A stretch of 23,588 bases of DNA from a virus: the IMG/VR virus record IMGVR_UViG_3300037119_005060, positions 1 through 23,588 of that record; one strand, 5' to 3'. This document shows positions 7,150 through 14,205 of the stretch, piece after piece. The notes beneath the pieces were generated by a model that saw only the letters and a program-made list of their open reading frames with translations, was not told the DNA's origin and ran no database searches. Both the position numbers and the translations under genes were made by a program. The stretch's first letter is position 1, and the number at the start of each line of letters is the position of its first letter.

Positions 7150-7740
7150 TTATGGGATCGGGTAAATTGTGACGTAAAAGGAAATCGTCCCGGTGTTGAT
7201 GCTGTTCGCCATCTGCCGGATGACCAGTGAGCTCGAGATTGACATAACGGCGGCCGCGTTCGCGCCCCAATTGTTCGCGGTCGGGCTGCTGGTCGCGGCC
7301 GGGGCGGTCGTTTGCAGCATTTGTGTCCCTCCGCCCGCTGCCGCGTCGAAAAGTGCGAGCGTCCCGGCGGCCATCGATCCGGTTTGCGTCTCGTTCACGA
7401 ACCAACTGCACGCCGTGACGGCGGTATTGCCGCGCACCGCCCAACGGGTAACCCCGGCCGGGAGCGTGATCGTCGCGATATCCCTCGGGTTGCCGCTCGT
7501 CGTGATCGCCTGGCTTTTGAGGTAAAACGTGATCGCCCCGTTAATGACGGTGGCGTCGGCGGCCGTGGTCGTCATTTGCGCCTGGTTGATCGCGCCGGTC
7601 AGTTGGCTCCCGGCGATTGATTTGTTCGTGAGCGTTTGGGTCCCGTTGGTCGTGACGTTGCCCCCGGGGATCTGGATCTTTTGGGCGGATGCGGTCGCGA
7701 TCGCCGCGACCAGGAAGCTAAGAGCAAGAATGTTTTTCAT
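7150..7740 (-). CDS. Signal-peptide-bearing tail-fibre-like protein, 196 aa
   Basis: The start chosen is the ATG at 7740-7738 (MKNILALSFLVAAIATASAQ), 4 bases after the upstream stop. A start five codons earlier (MHLNT) is possible. Residues 1-20 form a textbook Sec signal peptide with a Lys, a hydrophobic core and an ASA-Q cleavage site. The mature part starts with Gly/Asn/Thr-rich sequence containing NGTQTLTNKSIAGSQLTGAI (about residues 32-51), a motif style typical of phage tail-fibre shafts. Beta-rich sequence follows (TLPAGVTRWAVRGNTA and SSSLVIRQMANS). The C-terminal part resembles a small tail or host-like beta domain. A cleavable export signal on a fibre-like phage protein is unusual. 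It could be displayed on the infected cell or the phage, or be a host-derived gene. Confidence 0.75.
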   Translation of the reverse strand: MKNILALSFLVAAIATASAQKIQIPGGNVTTNGTQTLTNKSIAGSQLTGAINQAQMTTTAADATVINGAITFYLKSQAITTSGNPRDIATITLPAGVTRWAVRGNTAVTACSWFVNETQTGSMAAGTLALFDAAAGGGTQMLQTTAPAATSSPTANNWGANAAAVMSISSSLVIRQMANSINTGTISFYVTIYPIP

Positions 7741-7744
7741 AGTG

Positions 7745-8386
7745 TTAAGGTGCAATTTTCCAGGCGATATAACGAGGGGATCCGGTCATCGAAATGACAC
7801 TGACGGCCCCGGTCCAGTTGTCGATCCTAACCTGGCCGCCCCGGCCATCGTCGGCCGCGACTCCGCAGGGCAGGATGAAACTGAGTGAGCTCGTCGTTGG
7901 GCTCGCCCCAAATTTCACCCCGAGCGCGTCGGCCGCGTCCAGGTTTTGAATAAACCCAACCTCTCCGGCGGCCAGAGTAAAGACGGTTGTGTTGTCGGTC
8001 GTTGAGATCGTGAAAGTGCTGGGGACCCCGGCATACTGTTTTAGGACGGCCGTGTTGGTCTTGATCGCGTCGATATCGGTCGTCAGGCGTCGCAGTTTGG
8101 CGGAGATCGAGCCTGTGCCTCCGGCCGATGAGACAGAATCCGCCAAGGTCCCCTCGACTACATCGGCCCCGTCCGCGATCGTGACGGCTCCGCCCCCGCC
8201 ACCACCGCCCCCGGTCGCGTCGACGTAGGCCCCGGCCGTGTCGACCAGGCGGACCGGGAGCGCGTGCGTCCCGTCGCTGTTCACCTTCACCTTGGGATCG
8301 TTGATGTTGACGTTGCTGGTCTGACCGATGGCCAGTTGGCAGAGGGCGAGCCCGGCGAGGGCCAGGACGAGGATCTTTGTTTTCAT
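7745..8386 (-). CDS. Signal-peptide-bearing tail-associated-like protein, 213 aa
   Basis: Residues 1-21 (MKTKILVLALAGLALCQLAIG, followed by Q22) look like a Sec signal peptide. A Cys lies inside the hydrophobic core, but there is no convincing lipobox at the cleavage point. The mature region starts VNINDPKVKVNSDG and PVRLVDTAGAYVDATG, and then has a run of eight Gly (about residues 59-66). After the linker come ADGADVVEGTLADS and a SISAKLRRLTTDIDAIK segment. The C-terminal beta domain (about 115-213) contains TISTTDNTTVFTLAAGEV and is probably a small jelly-roll. The Gly-rich linker joined to an ADGADV-type segment recurs in phage tail-associated proteins. The ATG lies 4 bases after the stop of the 1230-aa gene. 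It is paired with another signal-peptide protein downstream, so the two are probably functionally linked. Confidence 0.75.
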   Translation of the reverse strand: MKTKILVLALAGLALCQLAIGQTSNVNINDPKVKVNSDGTHALPVRLVDTAGAYVDATGGGGGGGGAVTIADGADVVEGTLADSVSSAGGTGSISAKLRRLTTDIDAIKTNTAVLKQYAGVPSTFTISTTDNTTVFTLAAGEVGFIQNLDAADALGVKFGASPTTSSLSFILPCGVAADDGRGGQVRIDNWTGAVSVISMTGSPRYIAWKIAP

Positions 8387-8390
8387 GTTT

Positions 8391-11300
8391 TTATGTTGGT
8401 GGATTTGGGACTACATCGCCCCACTCGTTCAAACAGGTGTCCGAAATTGTATTGACCGTGTCGGCCGGTGGCAAGGTTACTGCGAGCACGACCTGGCGGC
8501 CCCATCGGCGCGGGCCGGTCAGTCGGTAACGTGGCGGGTTCGCACCGACCTCGAGATGTTTGTCCTCGGCGCGGGCCAGGAACTTCGCGGCCTCCTTCTG
8601 GAACATGCCTTTTTGCTGGAGATCGGCCGCCTCGTCGCTTGCTACCATGTAAGTCACGTAGCCCGCCAGGAAGGCCGGGAACGGCACGAGCGCCCAATAC
8701 TGATCCGCCGACGTGTTTCCCGGATCGATCCCCTGGACCGGCTGGAGCGCCCGGTAAACGTCGCCGTCGCTCCAGAGCTGGAGATCGAGAGTTTTGTAGA
8801 GTTTCGTAGAATCGAAATCGCTCGCGCTGAAATGGTAGGTGACGGCGCGATATTTGATGAACACGGTCGCACCGCCGAACCGGAACACCTCGAGGCCGCG
8901 TGTGCTCATTTGCCAGGGGAGCGAGCGCGGGGTCGGCCGGGTCACGTCGCGCGGATCGCTCGGGAACACTTCCAAGACCTGGCCGAGCCGACGACGGCAA
9001 CGCTGGAGCTCCTCGACAAAGAAGTCGTTGGCGGCGAGCTCGAAGGAATTGAAGAACGCGATATTTGTCGGGACCGTGCCCCTGGGTGCGTCCAGGAAAC
9101 AACGATAATATCCCTGGCCGGTGACCAGGCCATCGACCCCGACCTGGCCCAGGTAATAGACTTCGTCGCCGACTTTCCAGTCGTCGATCGCGTTCCAGAT
9201 CCGGCGGAAAGCGCGCTCCTCGGTGATAGTCAGATCCGCCCAGGCGTGCAGAGTCCAGGCGTACTCGAGATGCCGGAAGATTTCCGAGATCCAGCGGCGC
9301 GCTCGAGCTGGCGTGAGATCGAACCACTCGATGGCCAGGAGATCCGCGATCGCAAACAGGATATGATCCCGGAAATTGAGCCGTTGATAGTTGAGCGACG
9401 GCGGAGGGATGAACGAGGGCAGGGGCGGGGGCGGTGGCTCGATGATGATTCCACCCGTAAAGAGGTCATGCGAGTATTCGATGGCGCCGGGGATCCCGAG
9501 CGCGTCGGCCGAATACATCTCCCGGTAATTGGCCCCGTAGCCAAAGATGATATTGCCGACCGTGTTGGAGATCGTCGTCGGATCGCCCGCCACTCCGCCG
9601 TTCATGCGGAAGTTGGGATCGTTAAAGCAAAACCAGAGATCCTGGCCCGCGACGAAGTTGCCCCGTTGATGAATATCCCAAAGGAGCTTGAGGGTCCCGG
9701 TTCCTGGGGCCAGTGGCGTCCTGGTTGAAAATGAGTTGACCGTGGTTACGAGGCGATTCGGGTAGGCAAAATTGATGTTCCCGCAGGTCGTTTTGGCCAG
9801 GAAATTCGGGATATCAGGGTCGCCCGCCAGGTCGGCCGCCGTCTTGTCGAGCACGTCCCCGTTATTGCCGATCGCCGTCTCGATCAGGACCCCCGGGAAA
9901 GCGGCCGTTGCCACGTCGAAGAACCCGGTCTGACGGAAGCGCACGTCCAGGACGACATTGCTCGCCGTCGCCGTCGTGTTATTGGTCAACTGGACTTCGG
10001 TCGGGCTCGTCCAGCTCGCGATAAAGGTCAGGTTTGGGATCCCGGCTCCTTCCACGCCTTTGCCAACGTCGGCCAGGGTCCAGTTCGCGCTGAGTGAAAC
10101 CAGGCGCTTGTTGCTGAACGTCTGGCCATCAGTGAGCGCGAAATGGGAGGTCTGCTTGATCGCCGTCTCGTTCATTTTGGCCGTCGTATAGCCCGCCCCG
10201 CGCGTCGCGAACGTGGTCCCGATCGGCGAGTTGAGCCATTGCTGGTTCCAGTCGATCGAGGGATCGCTCGGATCCTTGCCGTGCGGGACGTTCCAGTCCT
10301 CGGTCTGCGAGTTGGCGTACGCGATCCGAAACACCACGATCGACGATTTTTCGAGCGGGGTCAGGAGGTTGGTGAAGAACAGATCGTAACCCAAGCGGTT
10401 AATCATCCGCTTTTTGTATTTGCCGAAAGTCGGTTCCCAAAATACCGGGATCGTCGTCTCGTCCGGGCCGCTGTGGAATGGGCTCGGATCGTTGTAGGTG
10501 AAGGTCGTGCCGTGGACCATGTCGTTGTTGTTCGGCGCGACGCGCGGGCGGCCCGCAATCGTCCAGGCGCATCCGCTATGGCTGCCGGTCGCGTTCACGT
10601 TCACCTGTGAGGTTGGGCTCGAGGAGAGTTTGGCGGTCGTCCCGTTGGTGACGGTGCCGATGTAGGTCGGCGCTCCCGGGATATCGGTCCCGGTGATTTG
10701 GCGGTGCACGTCCGCATCCGAGAAATTGGCCAGGGCCGAGGTAATAACTTCCGACCCGATCGTGACTCCGTCGGTCACTGAGCCGGGGTTCCCGGCCGGG
10801 GTGTTGCCGATCGCCGTGAAAACGAAATCCGGGGTTTTGCCGAAATTGGTATCCGCGCCCGCCATCGTCGCGATCGTTAATTGGACCTTCTTCCCGGCCG
10901 CGACGGCCGCCTGGATCCGGGGGACCAGGTTGGTCACGGTGTATTCGTAGACGCCGTCGAGCCGCTCGTAATCTTTCCAGTCGGTGTTGATCCCGATGCA
11001 ATCGATGTTGGGGTCGTCGAGGATTTGTTGGGCAATGTCTTGCGACCCTGAGATCCCGACTATTACGCCCTGGAACGCTCCGCCGCTCGGGGGGATCGGG
11101 ATCCCGCCCTGGAGCCAGGCAATCATCGCCTGGCCCGCTGTCGTGTGCCCCGCGATCCCGTCGATCGGCGTGTCCCAGACTTGGAAAGCGTGTTGGTGAC
11201 CGGGCGATTGGACTACGTCGTATTTGACCTTGCGATATTCGGGAATGGCCAAGGTGGACCGGGTAAAGCCAACGGCCGGACTGGTCAGTTTGGGGATGAG

Positions 11301-12083
11301 GCCGTTTTGGACCTGGTCCTCGAGTGGCCCCTGGTCGCTTTGTCCGACGAGCCCGGTTGAGGTCGGGATCCCGAGCGAATCGTGGACCGACATCAGGACA
11401 TAACAGGGGGGCATGTCCGGGGTCATGTAAGTGACCGGCGAAGCCGTCGCGAGTAGCGCCAGGTCGGTCGGGTTCGGGAGGACCGGGTAGAGATAGGGGA
11501 TCCCGGTGTAGTTGGCGATCGCGTCGTAAGGATTGGTTTCGCCCGGGGTTGGCGGCAGGGAGAGGAGAATCGTGTCGGCCAGGTTGGAGACGCCGCAGCT
11601 CAGGATCCCGCAGAGATCCGGCCGATCGTCCCCGGCCGTGCCGGTCGCCATCATGTAAGCAACGTGCGAGCCGCCGGCCGATCCGCCGATTGCATAGACC
11701 CGGCCGTCGCACTCGACCCGAGCTCGAGCTGCCCGGATCGCTCTTTGCACGTCGTCCGTTTGCTTCGGGTAGTGGCCGCTGTCGTTGACCGTGTCCTGGC
11801 CGGGCACCGGGTGGTTGTTTCCGTTCGGTGGCGCGGCTGATTTCATCGCGTTCGCCGGAGGCGCGAGGCGATACTCGCAGGCCAGGACAACGAACCCGGC
11901 CGCTTGCAGGGAGTTGCTGACGGTGCCGTTGTCGTGCCCGCCCGATTTGTAGCCGCCGGGGTGGAACATGCAGACGACCGGCCAGGTCGGGCCGCCGCTC
12001 GTCGGAACGTAGCGCGTCCAATAAAGGGCGACGTGGCCGGGGATCCCGTCCGCGTCTGCGTATTTTTCGTAGACTCCAGCCAT
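8391..12083 (-). CDS. Multi-enzyme virion protein: esterase + glycosidase-like domain + C-terminal anchor, 1230 aa
   Basis: This is a very large fusion protein. Residues 1-327 form an alpha/beta-hydrolase with HPGG (41-44), GGSAG with nucleophile Ser135, a candidate acid Asp235 in SVHDS, and His298 in HQHAF. After a Pro-rich linker (about 328-335), residues 336-880 look like a TIM-barrel glycosidase-like domain. It starts with an IGINTDWKDYERLDGVYEYT segment and ends with GANYREMYSAD (850-860). Two related beta modules (about 437-500 and 651-714) interrupt this domain. A PPPPPLPSFIPPP linker leads to residues 896-1230. That part has helices, then a CBM5/12-like stretch (VGDEVYYLGQ, then YYRCFLDAPRGTVPTN) and beta-rich sequence, probably a virion anchor or binding part. 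The ATG overlaps the upstream TAA (TAATG). Enzyme activity and glycan substrate are inferred, and the TIM-barrel catalytic acids could not be assigned. Confidence 0.75.
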   Translation of the reverse strand: MAGVYEKYADADGIPGHVALYWTRYVPTSGGPTWPVVCMFHPGGYKSGGHDNGTVSNSLQAAGFVVLACEYRLAPPANAMKSAAPPNGNNHPVPGQDTVNDSGHYPKQTDDVQRAIRAARARVECDGRVYAIGGSAGGSHVAYMMATGTAGDDRPDLCGILSCGVSNLADTILLSLPPTPGETNPYDAIANYTGIPYLYPVLPNPTDLALLATASPVTYMTPDMPPCYVLMSVHDSLGIPTSTGLVGQSDQGPLEDQVQNGLIPKLTSPAVGFTRSTLAIPEYRKVKYDVVQSPGHQHAFQVWDTPIDGIAGHTTAGQAMIAWLQGGIPIPPSGGAFQGVIVGISGSQDIAQQILDDPNIDCIGINTDWKDYERLDGVYEYTVTNLVPRIQAAVAAGKKVQLTIATMAGADTNFGKTPDFVFTAIGNTPAGNPGSVTDGVTIGSEVITSALANFSDADVHRQITGTDIPGAPTYIGTVTNGTTAKLSSSPTSQVNVNATGSHSGCAWTIAGRPRVAPNNNDMVHGTTFTYNDPSPFHSGPDETTIPVFWEPTFGKYKKRMINRLGYDLFFTNLLTPLEKSSIVVFRIAYANSQTEDWNVPHGKDPSDPSIDWNQQWLNSPIGTTFATRGAGYTTAKMNETAIKQTSHFALTDGQTFSNKRLVSLSANWTLADVGKGVEGAGIPNLTFIASWTSPTEVQLTNNTTATASNVVLDVRFRQTGFFDVATAAFPGVLIETAIGNNGDVLDKTAADLAGDPDIPNFLAKTTCGNINFAYPNRLVTTVNSFSTRTPLAPGTGTLKLLWDIHQRGNFVAGQDLWFCFNDPNFRMNGGVAGDPTTISNTVGNIIFGYGANYREMYSADALGIPGAIEYSHDLFTGGIIIEPPPPPLPSFIPPPSLNYQRLNFRDHILFAIADLLAIEWFDLTPARARRWISEIFRHLEYAWTLHAWADLTITEERAFRRIWNAIDDWKVGDEVYYLGQVGVDGLVTGQGYYRCFLDAPRGTVPTNIAFFNSFELAANDFFVEELQRCRRRLGQVLEVFPSDPRDVTRPTPRSLPWQMSTRGLEVFRFGGATVFIKYRAVTYHFSASDFDSTKLYKTLDLQLWSDGDVYRALQPVQGIDPGNTSADQYWALVPFPAFLAGYVTYMVASDEAADLQQKGMFQKEAAKFLARAEDKHLEVGANPPRYRLTGPRRWGRQVVLAVTLPPADTVNTISDTCLNEWGDVVPNPPT

Positions 12084-12487
12084 TAGCGTTTAAATCCGTC
12101 GATTTGGACTTGGATCTTTTTCGATCGGCTCCGCACCCGCATCTCAGGGTGACGGTTCAAAGTGTCGCGCAGCGTGGCCTTGTCCCGGAACCAGTTCGGG
12201 CCGTACTTCACACAAAGGAAATCCCAATCCTTTTTGCAGATTGAGGCGACTTGTTCCCCCAGGCCCTCGATATGCGCCCGCTGGACCCGGGCGTTGGCGC
12301 GGGCCAGCTCGAGCCTGTCACTGGCGGCCGCGATCGCTCTTACTTGCGCCCGCCGGATCAGGGCCGCGAGGCGCGGACGCAGGACCCGGCTTGTCTCCAA
12401 CTCGCGCAGGACGGGAGCACTCACGTTCTCCGGGAGCAGGATCGAGGTCCCCTCCTGGTCGAGCAGCTCCGGCAGTCCTGGCGTCAT
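12083..12487 (-). CDS. Hypothetical helical phage protein, 134 aa
   Basis: I do not recognise this family. Residues 1-30 are mixed and contain LLDQEGTSILLPENV. Residues 31-80 form a long Arg/Ala/Leu-rich helix (LETSRVLRPRLAALIRRAQ, then LELARANARVQRAHIEGLG), likely a coiled coil. The C-terminal 50 residues contain KKDWDFLCVKYGPNWFRDK and a basic finish (RVRSRSKKIQVQIDGFKR). The start ATG at 12487-12485 lacks a clear Shine-Dalgarno and follows the tRNA-like gene by 17 bases. The stop TAA overlaps the ATG of the large esterase fusion by one base, so its translation is probably coupled to that gene. A role as an adaptor or chaperone for the large fusion protein is possible but unsupported. Confidence 0.65.
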   Translation of the reverse strand: MTPGLPELLDQEGTSILLPENVSAPVLRELETSRVLRPRLAALIRRAQVRAIAAASDRLELARANARVQRAHIEGLGEQVASICKKDWDFLCVKYGPNWFRDKATLRDTLNRHPEMRVRSRSKKIQVQIDGFKR

Positions 12488-12504
12488 CGTTTTGAAAAGG
12501 TGAC

Positions 12505-12592
12505 CGTTAAGAGCAGGGCCGGGGATCGAACCCGAGTTTTGCCCGCCAAAATGGCGAGCCGCCTTCCCACTTGGCTACTCCTGCTCTTAACG
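12505..12592 (-). repeat. 13-bp perfect inverted repeat enclosing the tRNA-like gene
   Basis: The arms at 12592-12580 (CGTTAAGAGCAGG) and 12517-12505 (CCTGCTCTTAACG) are perfectly complementary. They extend the acceptor stem well beyond the 7 base pairs of a normal tRNA. In RNA this would give a long stable stem, which could act as a processing site for cellular RNases or stabilise the transcript downstream of the capsid genes. The arms themselves are seen directly, and the function is inferred. Confidence 0.85.
12511..12585 (-). tRNA. tRNA-like gene, possible UUU anticodon (isotype uncertain)
   Basis: The minus strand folds into a cloverleaf. The acceptor strands are AGCAGGA and CCCTGCT, with an A-C mismatch at the last pair. 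The D-arm is GCC, loop AAGTGGGAA, GGC. The anticodon arm is CTCGC, loop CATTTTG, GCGGG, and the T-arm is TCGGG, TTCGATC, CCCGG. The T-loop is canonical. The anticodon loop is not: position 33 is A where U is nearly invariant, and the arm can also be drawn with a 9-base loop. By position the anticodon is UUU (Lys), but this is uncertain. CCA is not encoded. It sits in a 121-base gap between the small capsid protein and the next gene. It could be a functional phage tRNA, a degenerate one, or a tRNA-mimic processing signal. Confidence 0.65.
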
Positions 12593-12608
12593 AATTTGTT
12601 TACCCGGC

Positions 12609-13100
12609 TTACTTCGCGAACGAGACGGCCCCCTTCACGTCCATGAGCGGGTTGGGATTAACGATCCGCACGAGCACGTCGATCTGGCCCTTGTTCAAGG
12701 CCAGGAGAGCGGTGCCGGACTTGGGCGTCCAGGTCGTCTTGAGGATATCGTCGGCCGTGTAGACCGCCGCGCTCAGGGTGCCCTCCTGGGGATCCACGAT
12801 TTCCGAGCCGTTGAGGTTGACCTCCTTGTTGGCCAGGACGGTCGCCACGCCGACGCCATCGCCGACGCTAACCCCTGTCGTGTTGTTCGTGTTATCCGCC
12901 GTGTTTTGAAACGGGATCGTGTTGCGGAGCTCGACCTGGATCTTGCTCCCTTTGGGGATCGGTCCGTGTTCGAGTGTTTGCGTGGTCGTGACGGTGGCGA
13001 GGGTGAGGTCGCCCGCTGTCACGGTGAAGATATGCGTGTATCCGTTCATCGCGGACACTTCCGGCGCGGTGAGCGGCCGGAGTCTGTAACTGGTTTGCAT
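12609..13100 (-). CDS. Small beta-rich capsid protein, decoration-protein candidate, 163 aa
   Basis: The gene follows the major capsid gene by 33 bases, the usual place for a head decoration or cement protein. The product has an N-terminal MQTSYRLRPLTAPE, then alternating beta-type segments rich in Thr, Val, Asn and Gly. Examples are YTHIFTVTAGDLTLATVTTT, GSKIQVELRNTIPF and KGQIDVLVRIVNPN. It ends MDVKGAVSFAK. No signal peptide, membrane helix or catalytic motif is seen. A purine-rich AAGGAAAGGA (13112-13121) lies about 11 bases before the ATG. Binding to the outside of the capsid lattice is inferred from gene order and size. An alternative is a minor head-completion protein. Confidence 0.65.
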   Translation of the reverse strand: MQTSYRLRPLTAPEVSAMNGYTHIFTVTAGDLTLATVTTTQTLEHGPIPKGSKIQVELRNTIPFQNTADNTNNTTGVSVGDGVGVATVLANKEVNLNGSEIVDPQEGTLSAAVYTADDILKTTWTPKSGTALLALNKGQIDVLVRIVNPNPLMDVKGAVSFAK

Positions 13101-13133
13101 AGGTGAGTTTGTCCTTTCCTTGGGGTGCTCGGC

Positions 13134-14174
13134 TTACGGGTGAGAGTAAGCCAACGGGTCGATTTTCATGTGCTGCAAGGGGTTGCCAAACTCGAGGCCG
13201 AGGATCGTCTCGATCAAGCCTTCCAGGCCCGCGCCCATATAGGGGAGCATGGAGTGACGCAGATAGAACAAGGGCCGGGTCTGGACCTTGGTCATATCGA
13301 GCGCGTAGCCTCGTGTCACGTAGGGCATGAAGCTGCATTGTTCGATCTGGACCGTGCCGTTGTCGCCCTCGAAAACGTCGATCCCTTTGGTCAACGTCTG
13401 GCTGTCACCACGCGAGAGCCGAGTGATCGCCGTGAAACCCGTTTTGTTGGCTTCAAAGCGGCCGAAATTCTCGCTGATGTGCGCCTTCAAGAGCGTCCCG
13501 CAGAACAGAGTCAGTTCCGCGGTGCCCCCGAGCTGGTCGTGGCGGCTGCGGAGCATGTCGTTGAGCTTCTTCTCCGTGAAGGTCGGGGTGACCAGGTCGC
13601 TTGCGACCAGGTAATCGGTGTAGATCTGCGCCGTCGGCGTCCGGTAATCCTGCGGGATCGCCGTTTGTGTGTCGCCGAAGGTGAGCGCCGCGCCCGAGGC
13701 CCCGATCGAGGTCCCATCGTTGATCGCCCGGCCGAGCGCCATCAGCGCCTCGCCCTTGTCTTTCACTCCCTGATCTTCCTTCGCGTCCTGATCGCTCAGG
13801 AGCACGGTTTCAACGTCGAAGGATTGCTCGCGGATTTTCTTGGCCTTTTGGCCCTTATAATCCTGGCTTGCGCCCAAGAGCCCGCCGAGTTCTTCCGCCT
13901 CGGTCGTGACCATCGGGGTCCGCCAGAATTTCTGTTTCCGGTTGTAGAGCTTTTTCGCGTTGTCGCCTTCAAAGGCGTAAACGTCGATTCCTTCCGGCAC
14001 CGGAGCAGTCCGGCGCGCATTGGATTTCTCGACACCCCATCCATAAGGGCTGTCCATCATTTTCGGCCCCTTACGCACGCGGGCCAAGAATGTGACATTA
14101 CGGTCGTCGGCGAGGATGAGCGCATCGCTCAGATCCTCATGGCGGACCTGGTCCGCCTTGGTAACTCCCGGCAT
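13134..14174 (-). CDS. Major capsid protein, SU10/DUF5309-like, 346 aa
   Basis: This is predicted to be the shell-forming head protein with the HK97-type fold. The open frame starts at 14237, but a strong AAGGAG 8 bases before the ATG at 14174-14172 fixes the start at MPGVTKADQVRHEDLSD. The N-terminal part (NVTFLARVRKGPKMMDSPYGWGVEK), followed by an acidic YAFEGDNAKKLYN segment and a long helix (REQSFDVETVLLSDQDAKED), resembles the DUF5309/SU10-type capsid family. The C-terminal beta-rich half contains FCGTLLKAHISENFGRF and IEQCSFMPYVTRGYALDM. The length suits a capsid protein without an N-terminal delta domain, which agrees with a separate scaffold gene just upstream. The family assignment is from memory of sequence style, while the capsid role is strongly supported by gene order. 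Confidence 0.82.
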   Translation of the reverse strand: MPGVTKADQVRHEDLSDALILADDRNVTFLARVRKGPKMMDSPYGWGVEKSNARRTAPVPEGIDVYAFEGDNAKKLYNRKQKFWRTPMVTTEAEELGGLLGASQDYKGQKAKKIREQSFDVETVLLSDQDAKEDQGVKDKGEALMALGRAINDGTSIGASGAALTFGDTQTAIPQDYRTPTAQIYTDYLVASDLVTPTFTEKKLNDMLRSRHDQLGGTAELTLFCGTLLKAHISENFGRFEANKTGFTAITRLSRGDSQTLTKGIDVFEGDNGTVQIEQCSFMPYVTRGYALDMTKVQTRPLFYLRHSMLPYMGAGLEGLIETILGLEFGNPLQHMKIDPLAYSHP

Positions 14175-14182
14175 AGTAAATT

Positions 14183-14188
14183 CTCCTT
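14183..14188 (-). promoter_or_regulatory. Shine-Dalgarno AAGGAG of the major capsid gene
   Basis: The perfect AAGGAG lies 8 bases before the ATG at 14174-14172. It lies in the frame upstream of that ATG and so favours the internal Met over the one at 14237. It is among the strongest sites in the window, which suits the most abundant virion protein. Confidence 0.8.
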
Positions 14189-14205
14189 GGTTAGTTGTTG
14201 GTTTT

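Noticed and set aside
8328-9728. 466-codon plus-strand open frame
   Set aside because: It is antisense to the end of the large fusion protein and the start of the next gene. No motif or ribosome site supports it.
10576-12021. 481-codon minus-strand frame inside the fusion gene
   Set aside because: It is an out-of-phase, Arg/Pro/Gly-rich shadow of the esterase domain, which has clear catalytic motifs in the other frame.
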